NCBI GenBank assembly: GCA_000697355.1
Contig: JNEN01001260.1
Span: 186,001-250,000 of the forward strand
Length of the DNA stretch: 64,000 nucleotides
From: Syncephalastrum monosporum B8922
Taxonomy: Eukaryota; Mucoromycota; Mucoromycetes; Mucorales; Syncephalastraceae
Reading direction: 5' to 3'
A program made the translations under genes and the position numbers. The notes below the pieces were generated by a model. The model searched no databases, was not told the DNA's origin, and saw only the letters and a program-made list of their open reading frames with translations. This document shows positions 24,859 through 37,700 of the stretch, one piece after another (within the stretch, counting starts at the first letter, position 1; every line of letters begins with the position of its first letter).

Positions 24859-26402
24859 GACTACACTTTCTTCATTATCCTCTCTCCATATGTATGTATA
24901 ATATTATTTTTGAACCATGTACCATACATTAATATTATTGGATCTAAACATGCGCTACCATATGCACCATCATATCGTTCATTTATTTCCTCTTATGAAA
25001 CGAATCGCATATAAACTAAATAAACATCTTTCGAAATACATTTTGTAGGCACTGAGACATGGCACAGTGCTATAGGATGTATTCTTGTCATGCTCAGTTG
25101 CACCGGACTTGCCTGTTTTCTAGTGGTAAATTCATGAAGTGGTCTGTAAATTTTCAGCATAAAATCGTATTTATGAAGTTTTACAACCTTTATTTGATGC
25201 ATCTGTAAGAATACACATAAGGATACTGTCTTTTACTAAGATAGAACATGGATGGATTACTCAAAAGATTGCATAGAGTGGACATGAAACTCACAGCAGA
25301 CAGAGGAATTATGTGGGGCGACGATTCACAAGAAGAGAAGGCTCAGATGGAATTATGCTATAGCACAAAATGTGGGCGGCCTACCCGGATAGGATTACAC
25401 GTATACCAATGAGGCACGTTGATATGATTCTTTCTGCCAATATGTATTCACATACACCGTATTATATGCAATTGAAGTAGATTTAATACGCACCATCTAG
25501 ACGTGAGCTTCCGCACGCGAGCATGCCTGTGCAGGTACCAAGAGATAGGGTCAGCAGTACGTTCAAGATGGCACAGGAAAACAAGCAAGGAGTGTGCTTT
25601 TTTCATTCATCTTGCCTTCTGTCTTCCGTGTACCTTTTCTCGATTATATCGCTTTCTCATTCTTCCATATATATACGCGACTTGACATGCTTCAGCAACC
25701 CCCTGCGTAATAGGGCATCGTGATACGCAGTTTCTTCAGGAAAAGAGAAGAGTTATCCAGCAATTGGCTGATCTGATGGGCATTTATGCGTACCGTGACA
25801 ATTGTCACTTGTCTAACTTGTTTCGTGACTTAGTAATACGCTTGTAAGATATATACCACCTCATAGTTATATATGACCAGGGGAAGGCGGAAGACGTGTA
25901 CGTCTTCAAAACTACTCGCGCCTCAATGTTGACTTTCAGAGCAACAAAGCATTACACCATTTGTGTAGCAGCAGCGAGAGGATGAGGATAGATCGGCTAG
26001 AGATTTCGTCCATAGTGATGGTAAGTAGTGGATGTATGCTACTGGTCGTACTGATAGGTCATCAGGTGTGGACGACAGGTGCCAATTATCTTGTACTTGT
26101 AACGGTACACATTCCTCAATCCAAGTGCAAGAGTTGATCCTATAATCATCGCCCAAGCATACAGGAGAATATTCCATTATACTAAATTAAAGAGTAAACG
26201 TTTTGAAGGTAGACACCTTTATTCTGTAGCAGAGAGCGCGCCATGCGTTGATGACCAGATTTTCCACGGAAATTGGGGAATGGGTGAAAGAAGTGGAGTT
26301 GTTGAAGCTACGAGTCGGAGTGACAGGGCGGTGCATAACACTGCCCAATCAGATCTCGCCATGATGAAAATTTTTTTCAGCTCCAGCAGGATCTTCTAAA
26401 GC
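24859..26402. other. Intergenic stretch after permease 2
   Basis: AT-rich sequence with no reading frame or repeat that I can support. It separates the 3' end of permease 2 from the U5 snRNA promoter. It may hold the permease 3' UTR and small RNAs I cannot recognise by eye. Confidence 0.5.
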
Positions 26403-26408
26403 TATAAA
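26403..26408 (+). promoter_or_regulatory. TATA box of the U5 snRNA gene
   Basis: TATAAA (in GCTATAAAAGAAG) about 30-35 nt upstream of the inferred U5 5' end, the position expected for a TATA-driven RNA polymerase II transcript. Confidence 0.65.
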
Positions 26409-26437
26409 AGAAGGGCGCTTTTGCGCTGCTGAAGAAA

Positions 26438-26562
26438 CTTCATTGCCTCTGTCTTTTTCTCAGATCGGACAAATCTTTCGCCTTTTACTAAAGATTTCCG
26501 TGGCAAAGGGACATTAAGGAGGCTAATCACAATTTTTTGTCAAATGATCTCTACGATCAACA
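26438..26562 (+). ncRNA. U5 spliceosomal snRNA
   Basis: Recognised from the invariant U5 loop 1: AATCTTTCGCCTTTTACT at 26471-26488, continuing AAAGATTTCCGTGG, which aligns exon ends in the spliceosome. The flanking AAATCTTT/AAAGATTT arms pair. The 5' arm GCCTC (about 26444-26448) pairs with GAGGC near 26519-26523, closing the long stem. It is followed by an Sm-binding site AATTTTTTG (26531-26539) and a terminal hairpin TGATC-TCTAC-GATCA (about 26545-26559). This is the full order of U5 elements. Both ends are estimates from the TATA spacing and the last hairpin. It lies 255 bp from the 3' end of kinase B, on the opposite strand. Confidence 0.93.
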
Positions 26563-26817
26563 TATTTCTAATAGTACAAAATGAAAAATAATGAATGAAG
26601 TCGCTTGTTGAATATATTGCTCACTGGCGGCGGTTTGAATAATCTCTTCTGAGGCGCTTGGATAATTCCTTGAGCTTTTATTGAAGAGTTTAGAGAGTGC
26701 GACGTTGCAGGTCGCTTGCGTTCTTGGTGTTCATTACTTTTCCATAGGACAGCATGGGATCTAGTAATCTCCTTCATATTGAGAGGTTGGGATTCAACAG
26801 TACTTCGTGTCAATTGT

Positions 26818-29748
26818 TTATTGCTGCGCTTTGGGTAGTGTACTCTGTTTTGCTTCACGCAGAAGCTGGAGCTCGCGTCGTAACGCTTCATTCTCACGGC
26901 GCAGTTCAAGGATATCACGTGAGGACTGTTGGACTTGTGCTTCCAAACTGGAAAAGAGCTGTTTCTGACTGGTATCATCCATCTGCTGCTGCTGTTGCTG
27001 CTGTTGTTGCTGAGCAGAAGGTTTAAAATGATTAAATAGACCGAGCATCTCCTGCAGAACGTGGTGCTGGGCATCGTTTGCCTTGATGAGCTCCTCCATT
27101 TGGGACTGGAAAGTGCTCATAACCGAAGCGGTATCTGCCACACGCAGAAGCTGACCACGAGAGAGTGACGACGAAGGCGAGGTTGTAGAGGACCCGTTGG
27201 AGGGCGAAGAGTAGGGTGACTCAAACACCTGTTGACCTTCAGGTTTGCTGGTGTTACTACTGCTTGCGGTCGTCTCAGCACGGCCGTGGTCAGACGTGCT
27301 TGTCAGCTCGAAACGGCCGATCTTGCGGGGCTCTGTAGGATGCTCTGGGTTGCTCTCTGCGTGGTGGCGGGCTACACGAGAGTGAGAGGAGCCCTCTCTG
27401 GTAAGAGCCGTTCCTGTGGACGAGATGGAGTTTGTGCGGGAGAGGGGTATGGGTGCTGGTATACTTGTTGCCGTAGAAGATGCACTGCCCAGCTGCGGCG
27501 AGTTGTGTTGTACCTCAAACCGTGATTTGCGATCCGTGTCCGACCTTACTGACTCCACAGAATGGTCCGATCCTTGCTTCGCAAGCTGATTCACCTCGAA
27601 TCGTCCTTTTTTGACACCCTAGAAAGGCACATTGGGTTTGTTTTGTTGGACACACCGAAAATACCTCATCTTGTATTTAATGCACTTACGCTTTGATCAT
27701 CTTCAGAGGCCGCGTTAATGTTTGCTTGACCCTCGGTGAAAGGTTCAGATTGCTCGCGCGACATTTCCTCGACGATAAATCGCGACTTTTTCGTCACGTC
27801 GTTGGCTGAGGAGGCAGTCGACGAGGGCGAGCCGGAATAGGGTTGTGGCGGGTTGCGCACAACAACATCACCAAAAGAGATGTGTCGCTTGGGTTGCTGA
27901 TCTGAAATACTCCGTTGTTGCGCTACTGCACCTTGAGACGTCGTTTCCTCGTCATCATCGCCTTCAAAATCCCATTCATCTGTTTTGGTGATTGATATCT
28001 GACGCTGAGGGAGTTTCTTTCGCGGCCGTTGCTCCAAAGGCGGCAAATCTGCCAGCAGTGACTTGACAAGGTAGTCTTTCCTTTTGGCTTGCTTGAAAAA
28101 CGGGTGCTGTAGCAGTTTATCTGCGGACGGACTAGCGACACGACATGCACGTTGAGTCGAAGACAAGTATAGCAGACACCGACCAGTACATACCGTTTTG
28201 ATGCGTCTTTGTTCAAACACAAATCAATCATGTCCTTAAACGCACGTGAGTACTTGTGTGTCGTCGTTTCTCGCGCTAAAGTCGGAGGATCACTCGACAG
28301 CGTCATCATTAAAACCTAGAAGATAAAATAGGTTGTCAGGGCGCTAAAGAATGTAAATAAATGACCTTGAGATCAAACCTTGAGTGGAGGCAGTTTCGCA
28401 AACGGTGCATGTCCGGTCGCAAGCTCGATGGATGTGATGCCAAAACTCCAGATATCTGCCTTGTAGTCATAGCCTGCTTGCTCCATCACCTCCGGTGCCA
28501 TCCAGCATGGCTACAAAACACAAACAATAATAGAGAAAAATGAAAATACAAAGTATCTGCACGTGAGTATCTAAGCAGCGGATGGCTGTTTGACTTACAG
28601 TGCCCACGAATGTTTTCCGCATGCCTCGTTCTCCAGTGTCCATCAAGGAGCTGGAGACGCCAAAATCAGCCAAAAGCACAGTGCCATCCTCGTCCATCAA
28701 CAGGTTGCCCGCCTTGACGTCTCGGTGAATGTGGCCGTTGCGGTGCAGATAGGCGAGACCTTCGAGAGCTTGCTTCAGAATGGTGGCAATGCTCAGCTCA
28801 TCAATGCCGTCCGGGAAGCTGGTCTTCATGATGTCCAGGCAGGAGCCTAGTTGAATAAACAGGTTAGACCGCTGCTATGGTTTTGCAGGGTGTGTATCGA
28901 AGCGTGCCTCCTGATAGATAAGGTGTCGCGATGTAGAGCTTCGAGCCATGGACGAAGGAGCCAAAGACGCGCAGGACGTTGGTATGCTTCGACAGCGCCA
29001 TCAGGGCTGTTTCTCTCTATCGGGTGATGAGTAAACAGTTTCATAGATTTCCGTGCCTCGGGCTACCCTAAGCTCGTCGATCTGGTTCCGCTCAAACATA
29101 TCCAGGTCAATCATCTTGAGGGCCATGCGAGAGTTCGTAGGGATGTGTATTGCGCTATATACGATAGCCGAGGAGCCATAGCCTACACCGGCGAGAGGGA
29201 CGCGTCAGTGGCTGCACAAATACAGGAGACGCGCCTCGCGTGAAGTGGAATCGGGGAAGGTGCATACCTATGGGAGCCTTTATATGGAAATCGTCGATGC
29301 TGCTGATGACATGAGGGTCTGCAGCGGTCGCTGCGGAAGAAGGGATAGGCGATGTAGGATTTGAGTTGTCATTGTGGACTGTTGTCATAATCTTTAAGCC
29401 AGTGAGGAGGTCGCCTGCGCTTGTGCTGACAGAGCGCCGGGAAGGGTAGAAAGAATGCTGAGGAGGCGAGGGATGGGAATTCGAAGAAGAGACAAGGATA
29501 GGGCTGGGCTGGTTTGCCGATAAAGACCGCACCATGTTGGCTGGTGGCGGCTCTAATATATTATTCTTATTCATGGTGTAAGTCCTATCAGTATCATTGA
29601 TGCCGTCGAAACCCACTCCTGTTGGTGTTGCCGTTGCTGCTGTAGTAGTAGTTGCTGTAGTAGCAGTGGTAGTAGTCAAGGTCACAGCAGGTGCTTGTGG
29701 ACTGTTGTTGTAGTTCGTCATTTCTGTCTCGGATTCACTCGGTCCCAT
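26818..29748 (-). CDS. Ste20/GCK-type serine/threonine kinase B, paralogue of kinase A
   Basis: Eight exons: 29748..29268, 29182..29067, 29016..28908, 28846..28599, 28510..28379, 28315..28194, 28131..27690, 27618..26818; 816 residues. N-terminal Thr-rich low-complexity region, then a kinase domain from [14 protein letters not shown] with [22 protein letters not shown] and [16 protein letters not shown], followed by [14 protein letters not shown]. The tail carries four RFx[VIL] motifs (RFIV, RFEV, RFEV, RFEL), a Gln run and a C-terminal coiled coil ([18 protein letters not shown]). Exons 2, 3, 5 and 6 have exactly the lengths of kinase A (116, 109, 132, 122 nt). Intron 3 (28847..28907) starts with GC rather than GT; the 109-nt exon supports this junction. 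Kinase B has one intron that A lacks (27619..27689) and lacks several found in A. Substrate unknown. Confidence 0.93.
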
Positions 29749-30795
29749 CTCTGAGCAAACAGAAAGTGAAAAAGGATAACGAGAGAAAAATAAAGTAGGA
29801 AGAAAGAATTAAAAAAGGACTTGACGTCCAACAGGAATATGGTTCTATGCCAGGTCGGGTCAGGTCAGTCCAGGTCAGGTCAGGTCTGGTTTGTTATTTT
29901 GTATATTGTGTATATAAATATGTATATATGCTCGCAGACAAGTCCGCTTTCGCTTACATTTGTTTCGCAAATAATATGCAGACACCCCATTCCTCTTTCT
30001 CTAAATTCAAGTTGGAGGTCAAGTATTTCTGTCATCTTGTATTCTATCTGAATGGGGAATGTTGTCATGCAAGGACCAGCTGAAATGGATGCCGATAAGC
30101 AAGGATGTTATGGACTTCCATTATTAAAGTTTATGAGACTTCCAGCATAAAGTACAAACGAAGCAGGCTGTAGGAACTGCGTATCCTGTCACCGAATTCT
30201 TCTTCAGCTACACGCGTGCTATCGAAAGGCAGTACATTTGAACGCCGGTCTCGATACAGCCATGATACATTCATTAGACTGTGTGTGTTTATGTGTGTGT
30301 GTGTGTGTGCTTTTGCTTTGATCGTGTGAGCACCACAGGAAGCACCGCTTTAATTTTTTTCCTTTTGTGCTCTTTTTTTTTCTTGAAAAAAAAAACACTC
30401 CGTGCCTTCTGATGCTGCATCGTCCAAATGCTCGAAATCATTATACTTTCTCAGTTGACTGGTGCTGGCGCTCCACTATGCCAATACATATGCCACCGGT
30501 CGGAGGAGCGTTGTATTCATCATATCATTATAGGCAGCACCGACGAGAACAACTCTGACTGTTTAAAACACGACTATTTTTCATTTTACATGCGTGTGTG
30601 ACCCTTGCAGCAGAGTCGATTGAAAAATAATGCAACAGATATTTATCTGCGCCAACCTATCTCGTGTCTATGATACCATACTACATCAATTTAAAGCCGA
30701 AGGGAGAAGGTGGCCAGATGGAAGAGACAATACCAGAGCGTATAAGGTTTGATGTCCACAGACGCGCGCTGAGAATACTGCACCATGGAAGCAGC
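29749..30795. other. Upstream region of kinase B
   Basis: Contains short GGTCAGGTCAG-type repeats near 29850-29885 and a GT-rich run near 30284-30308 (TGTGTGTGTG). It presumably holds the kinase B promoter. No coding sequence that I can support. Confidence 0.5.
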
Positions 30796-31110
30796 ATGGA
30801 TACTTTTAGCTTACTTTCTCCACTCCCCCTCCTTCTCCTCCTCCTCGTCTTTCGCTGGACACGGACAACACACACATGCATCTGCACCAGTCCCATAGAT
30901 AATCCCTATAACACGGATTGTACCGAAAACAGCAGACCATCAATCACAGCAAAGTGCGTTGGTACCACAGAAAATGGGTGCCACTCATATGCATGCCAGC
31001 AAACTTGCGGCTTGACGTGCGCTAATTACTGTACATCGCTCTCACGACGAACAATAATCTCCCATCCTGGTGATAACATTAAAAAAAAAAGCATAATGCA
31101 GATTAACTAG
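30796..31110 (+). CDS. Possible small secreted cysteine-rich protein
   Basis: One uninterrupted frame of 104 codons with an ATG at 30796. Right after the start comes a hydrophobic core (LLSPLPLLLLLLVF) like a signal peptide, then about 55 residues with ten cysteines (CIC, DC, KC, GC, AC, TC, TC, YC among them), and a basic tail. Signal peptide plus evenly spaced cysteines in a short protein is the pattern of secreted cysteine-rich proteins. Against it: no family match, another ATG 11 nt upstream in a different frame, and the cysteines could arise by chance in a TGC-rich stretch. Function unknown; I would not annotate it without transcript support. Confidence 0.35.
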   Translation: MDTFSLLSPLPLLLLLLVFRWTRTTHTCICTSPIDNPYNTDCTENSRPSITAKCVGTTENGCHSYACQQTCGLTCANYCTSLSRRTIISHPGDNIKKKSIMQIN

Positions 31111-31324
31111 TGTTATAGTCCAAAAAAACTTATTCTCCCGCACATACATTGTCTCTTTTCTTCCTTCCCTTCTTACATATGTATGCACATTGGTGCACAG
31201 CACACCGCCGCATACGACGTATGCTCATTCACAGAACAGTGGTCTGGGGAAGGGATGAGGCCTTGTCCTCCTACTCCTATTTTTCCTTTTTTCTTTTTTT
31301 GTTGTTCTCGTGGTTCTCCCGAAT

Positions 31325-31330
31325 TATAAA
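31325..31330 (+). promoter_or_regulatory. TATA-like element of the CLIP gene
   Basis: TATAAA 45 nt upstream of the first ATG of the CLIP-170-like gene, preceded by a pyrimidine-rich run. Sequence match only; if used, it would favour the downstream in-frame ATG at 31456 as the start. Confidence 0.4.
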
Positions 31331-31374
31331 ATAATGACAGCCGGTCTTCTCTGTTCATTATTTGCTTTGCTTTC

Positions 31375-34300
31375 ATGTCCAGTCGGTATCAATTGGTCTC
31401 TTCACCACCCTTTCCACCTCAAGTATCACCTTTGCCTTCCTTAGACACAACTACCATGCCTTCTCATACAATAAAACGGGATTCAGTCGAGGAAAACCCA
31501 TCCCGTGCCACAACAGCAACAGGATCACGATCTTCCTCGGCTAGCACGAGTAATCACAGCGCTTTCTCGACACGCCTTTCTTCTTCGTCCACTACCACCA
31601 ACACCTCTTCGCCCGACGACATCAACCACGATGCCTCGCTCAAGCTGGGAATTCGCGTAATTGTGCCTAGTCTTTACGTCATCGGTACGCTCGAGTTTTT
31701 GGGAGAAGTACACTTTAAGCCTGGCGAATGGGCGGGTATCCGTCTCGATCTTGAGGGCGCCGGTAAAAATGATGGAAGCATTCAGGGGTAAGTGTGTCCT
31801 ACTCTTTTTTTTTTCTCGATGGCGGCATATCTTTCTCGCCCCCGCTTCCCCTTTCACCACTCGAAGAGAACAAAAAAAATGCAACGCTCACACATTTACC
31901 TATTTCGATGATTTAGAACACGATACTTCTCTTGTCCGCCTCATACAGGTCTCTTTGTCTTGGCATCCAAGGTATCTCCTGTGCCTGAGGGCATGATGGA
32001 TGATGATAGCCACAAAAAGAAAACAGAAGAGGTGCAGGCACCCGTAAAACAAAAGCGACATCCGTCGACTACAGCGACGACAATAACCACGACTTCCAGA
32101 ACAAGCAACACGACTAAATCTACCCGAACCCCTAGCAGCACGAAACCCAGCCATACACCCACGAGCTCAAAATCTGCCAAACCTGCTTCAACCAAATCTA
32201 CTCGCTCACAGACTTTAACCAAGTCAAACAAGCCTGTTGTATCATCTACTGGCTCCTCAAAAATTCCTCCTGCTACCACTCGATCCACGAGAACACCCAC
32301 ATACACTCGATCCACACGCACACCTGCCACCACCAGCAGTACGATCTCAAATTCCCCTACCAACCGGCAAACTCCTAAATCTGCAGCGCCTAAACCTGCG
32401 CCATCTGAAGCTTACCGAAAATTACAGCCAGTCCCCAAGACAGCCCGCTCCTGCGCCTCGGCGGGCTGCTGCAAAAAGTCGAATTCGACTACAACCTCTG
32501 CCACCGACCACAACAACTTGTCCCACCATCACCATCAAAATCACGCCAAGCACCACCAGCAGCAGAGTAGTAGTCTTAGTACGAGTACCGCCTCCGCGTC
32601 ATCTGCCCCGCGCACGCAACGTACGCCGCTGCAGCAGCGTGCATCGATGGCACCTGTCACGACATCGCGCAGCACGGCTGCCACTACTGCTGCTGCTAGG
32701 CTGAAGAAGAGCAAGAGTAGTACCACGCTAGCCGCACCTTCTCGGACAACTACCACACCACGCACCACCACCACCACGAGGCGCTCGAAGGCTCCTGCCG
32801 CACCGCCGCGACAGACAAAGAGCACTGTCCATGCATCTGCCACTGGCCGCCGTGCATCTGCTCCGCAACAAGTTGGACAGCTTGTCAAGAGCAAATCGAC
32901 TGTTTTGGGTAACACACCACGCCCCACCAGTAAATCCACGACTACTACCGCCGCATGCCGTCCTATCGCACCGACTTCATCTGCTTACAAGGAGGAGCTC
33001 CAGCGCATGCAAGATTTACTGGACCAGTCGCGGCGAGACCATGCCAAGCTGTGCCAAGAGATGGATGGTAAAGAAGCGGCCTGGGAGCGCGTGGTATCCC
33101 GCAAAGAGAGCTATGCGCTGCAGGTGCAAGAAAAAACGCAAGAGATCCAACGGCTCGAGCGCACACTCAAAGAGACTCGGGAGGAATATCAGGCGCTGCA
33201 CGAGCAAGCAGGCCATCTACCGTCTGAGAACCAGGTGCTCAAGGCGGCCGTCGAAAGCGATCGACAACGTATCCAAAAGCTGGACGGTATTGTACAGCAG
33301 CTGCAGTGCCAGCTGAAGCAGATGCAAATCCAGCAAGACGAGCAAACTCGGGATCACACTGCATCTGTGCACCAGCTCCGACGCGCGCTGGCCGAACGCG
33401 ATGAGCTGGCCGCTACACTGGAAAAAGAGTGCGCGACACTTCGGTCAGAGCACACCCATGCCGTGCGCGCGTATGAACACGAGATGGGAGTACTGAAGCA
33501 AAAGCACGCCGAAACTGTCAAGGCCATCTCATTTCCACAGCAGAAGCAGCCATCGCCGCAGCAACTCGCAACGCCGCAGATGCCCACTGTCGACCCTTTA
33601 ATCATAGACCAGCGGCGCCGGCTGGAAGACCAATTGGATATTGCGACCCGCGCCTTGCAAGACGAGCGGGCTCACACCAGCGCTGCACGTGCCGAGTTAG
33701 CACAGCTTCGCGATCAGCTGAAACAAATGCACGCAGCATCGCAGACGCACGAGACTCAGTATGCGACGCTGGAGCGTGACCTGGCGTCGGAGATTCAGGC
33801 CAAGCGGAAATGCATGGACGAGACCAATGTGGCTCTCATGAAGCAAGCCGAAGCGCGTGAACAGGTCGAGCAGCTGCAACTCGTCAAGGGGAAGATGGAG
33901 CGCGAAATCGCGGAAACGCATCGCATGAACGCACGACTCGAGCAAGATCTCCACGCGGCGCGTGGCGAGCTTGATCAGTATCGTATCGCATTTGCCGAGA
34001 TGGAGGCCAAATATGACCAGCTACTGCTTGTTCAAAGCACCACGACTTCGGATGGAAAGCAGCAAAACTGCAGCTGCTGTGTCCAGCTGAAGCAGGAGTT
34101 AGCCAACCAAAGAGAGCGTTACCGTGTGCTGGAAGGCGACCCCGAGTCACGCAGTCAGCTTCTGGAAGCACTCGGAACCGAACGAGATCGTGTGCGTGCT
34201 CTCGAAAAACAGCTGCATCGTCCATACCAACAGCAAAACGTGCCCATAACGCCCACTTCACCAGCCCATAATAGTGGTTTCCTGCGTGATAGCGAAGATG

Positions 34301-34594
34301 ATGAAGATATGTACTGCGAGATCTGCGAAGTGTACGGACACGATGTTATAGGGTGTACGGCCTTCCTGAATGCATCAACACCAGCAGGTCCTGGCGTTGA
34401 TGACGACGAAGTAGATGACGACGATGATGTCGCTGTGCAAGGCAATACTGGCTTATCCTCCTTGCCTGTAAGTGTTTAAGTTTGCGCTAAACATCTGTTT
34501 GACTCACGACGTCGTCCTTTAGTATTGTATCAACTGTGATGACTTTGGCTCACATACTACCTCTGCGTGCCCACACCGCCACGAGAGTTTCTAA
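31375..34594 (+). CDS. CLIP-170 family microtubule plus-end tracking protein
   Basis: Three exons: 31375..31787, 31917..34467, 34523..34594; 1011 residues. Order: Ser/Thr-rich N-terminus; one CAP-Gly domain (about 97-165) with GTLEFLGEVHFKPGEWAGI, GKNDGSIQG and YFSCPPHTGLFV, which binds EEY/F tails of tubulin and EB1; a basic Ser/Thr/Pro region (about 180-530) suited to microtubule binding; a long coiled coil (about 540-930); and two CCHC-like zinc knuckles (YCEICEVYGHDVIGC and YCINCDDFGSHTTSACPH), the second added by the last exon. The last residues are HESF, an acidic-aromatic end like that of CLIP-170. Yeast Bik1 and fission yeast Tip1 are relatives. An alternative start is the ATG at 31456. 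Confidence 0.95.
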
Positions 34595-34751
34595 ATTACA
34601 TATATATCAGGATCCATGAAAAGGAGAAGATAATACCATAGTATCTATACTTGCACATCATCTAATTCGTAGTTTAAACATTAAATACAACATATGAGCC
34701 TGCGGCATCATGTAATCCTTGTTTATGCTTTAATAGATACGCATCATAATA

Positions 34752-37700
34752 TTATTTCAATACAGCCTTCTTTGAAGTGCTTGCATTTTCCTTATCCTTG
34801 TATGCCCAAACGTAAGCAAGGTATCCAAAAAAAAAAAAAAAATAGACTTCACTCACCTCTCCATGGGCGCCCGGGGGTACGATCGATGAAGTAGCCAACA
34901 CGTCATTCATCTACAAGTATATGTAATTTATTGGTAAGCACTGGAATGGTGGATTGAGACGTACCTCCCACTCTGGATCTCCATCCACAGCAACATTTTT
35001 ACGAGCGGAGAGAGGCTATGTGAGAAATGCTTCAATAAGTCACCGCCAACACAGTAGAATTCTTGGAATAATTATAATATACCCGTTTCTTCTTCTTATA
35101 AGTGACAGTTGGTTGGACTGATGTGGGCTCCTTTTTGACTGTACGCCTCAAAGACAGCTTTCTACTTTATGATTATCTTAGAAGCGGTTTGAAAGATAAA
35201 CAACTGTGCTAACTTACGGCGCGGGTGTCGGTTGAAGCTGTTCTGTGATTCGTTGCTGAGCAACGGTTGCGGCGGTACGCTCCTGCTGATCTGAGCCCTA
35301 TGACTTTCTTTCTTTTTGTGTACACGAACCTTCAGTGCGCCAGATCCTTGCAGTGAGCCTTGTGAGGCCGTACGGGCAGAAGCATTCTCGACAGTATTTT
35401 GGCATATGATGTGTGGCGCTCGTGCTGCCTGATAGGCTTCGGTCAAAGAGGGATCTCCGGGACCCGGGGGCTGTAAAATTGGTTATATATCCAGAGAATG
35501 GATAACGCCATCGTGACGCGCCTTTTTATATATGTACCTTTTCGACATTAGATATGTCGGACAAAACCCTGTCAGCTATCTTTGCCTGTTGTTCATGTTC
35601 TGGCAATCCTTCCGTCATAGAGAGATTACTGAGAGGACTGCTGGCTGCACTGGTGATGCAAATAGGATCACTTTGCTGCCTATTGGACCCCTTTTCGCTG
35701 CGATCGTCTGGCTGGTGCGTTACAATTTCGAGTCGCTTTCTTAACTGCTGGTTGTCATCAGCCAGCTTCTTGTTCTCTTCTCTTGTCCTACGAGAAATAT
35801 TCACGTTATACCTAGCCACGAACGAGTAGCGACCCACGAACCTTTCATTTGCATTCATGATTTTCTAATATAGAAGTTGTCTCCGTCAATACTACAAGCA
35901 AAGAAGTACCTTTACACTTGCCGCTATTTCTTCTTGCAGCGTCCGAATAGAAACACGGTCTTCCTCATGTTCTTTGCTGTAGCGTTGTATTGCCGCCTCA
36001 TAATGTCGACATTGCTCGTCATAAAGCTTTTCTCTCAGTTTTGTCCTACAAAGCCACTTTCAATGTTGCACTCATATTTATGACAAATGTTATTCCAGCG
36101 TACATTACTTGTCCATGATCGTCGTCTGTTTGTTGCTCCATGCTTTTAGCATATTGCTCTAGTCTGATGGAGCTAATAAGTTGACCCTTCTATATAAAAC
36201 TGATGTTTTTTAGTGAAGATCCACCTACATTTGCTTGAAACTGTCATAAAGTTGAGTTATCTTGTTGCATTGGTGGCGGAGATCGTTAATGGACTCCTCG
36301 TCCCGGTCGTGAGTTTCCCTGGTTACTATCAGAGCTTCCTTGATACCCTCGAGTTCGGTTTTGACGCTTATTGTCATGTTGACTATCTGTGAAGCAGGTG
36401 TTTGTGCTTCATATAGAGAATTGTCTCAGTGAAGCATATAAACCCTAATGTTCAGCCGATATACCTTCCACACGATGGGTCGTATGCTCCATTATGTTAT
36501 CGAGAGTATGTCTAATTTCCTGAAGCTCGTTGCGCGCAATTTGCCGCTCGCGATCGAAATCATTTTGGTCTATATATAGGATTTCAGATCGACTGATAGC
36601 GAGCTGATTCACAAAATAGCAAACCTCTCCGGAGACGCTCTATATGACTTATCACCGAGTTGTCACGCTTTGACACCGCATCGTGTAAATGTACCACGGC
36701 ATCCCTTACGCTTGTGCTCTCTGCTCGTTGCTTGCAGATGTGCGCAAATCTCTCAAAACTACTGGCCATCATTTCAAATGATCTGTACCGGTTCCTCAAA
36801 CTTGTCAGACTAGAGATATTAAAAAGAGTAAGTCGGTCATAGGCTCTATGAAGCTTGCCTCCCCTCTCAGATACCTTTTCTCATATTCAGTCCGATTCTG
36901 AAGAAGATATTTTTCCAAATCAGACATATGAGCCACATGTTTCTTGGTATCTGTAAGCTCCAGGACTTGGTGTTTCATTGTCGCATTCAGCTCTTCAATA
37001 TGGGTGCGTGCCTCTCGTAGAGCCTTGTCACGGCCGACAAGGTCCCTCTTGTAAACATCGGTAAAGCTATCAATGTCGCGTATGCTGAGCATTCTGGCGT
37101 GAGTGTCCATCGACGAAGCTGTTGGGCTGGTCACTGAAGACCACTTATTGACAGATGGTTTGCTATTACTGGTGGTGGGAAGCTGTAGGTGAGAAATGGA
37201 TCTGTCCGAGGCTACGTTTGCCATCCCTTGATTGTCACAGTTCCCGGACGGCTCGCCTGCACCATTTGAGTGTCCGTATCGGCGCTTGGTTGGAATCACT
37301 GGCTCCGCTGGGCCAAGCTGTACTTGGGCAGGCTGATCAATGTGCGTCGTCCCAGAACCCATGGTCGGCCTATGGCCCAAGAACGGGGTACGGACTTGTT
37401 TGCTCTGATTCTGCTGCGGTGCTTGATGGTTCTGTGGCTGATCCTGTTCCCGTTTGACCTTCACGGAAAGCGTCGTAGGAGTTACCGGTCTTGGCGTATC
37501 GGGCCTCGAGCTTTCTGTCGTCAGTTTATGCCATGACGCCGCTTTTTGCTTCGCTGCATGCGATGGCGGCGATGAAAGTCCACCTGCGCCCAAGTTTGGA
37601 GCACTAGAAGGAGGTGCTGTTGTACCAAAGGAGACAGGCGTGCGTTGTCCTAGCTCACGCCGAGGAGTATCTGTGAGGCCCAGGGTGGCAGAAACATCCG

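Noticed and set aside
32541..32939. Long Val/Ala-rich minus-strand frame
   Set aside because: Antisense shadow of the Thr/Ser-rich region of the CLIP gene.
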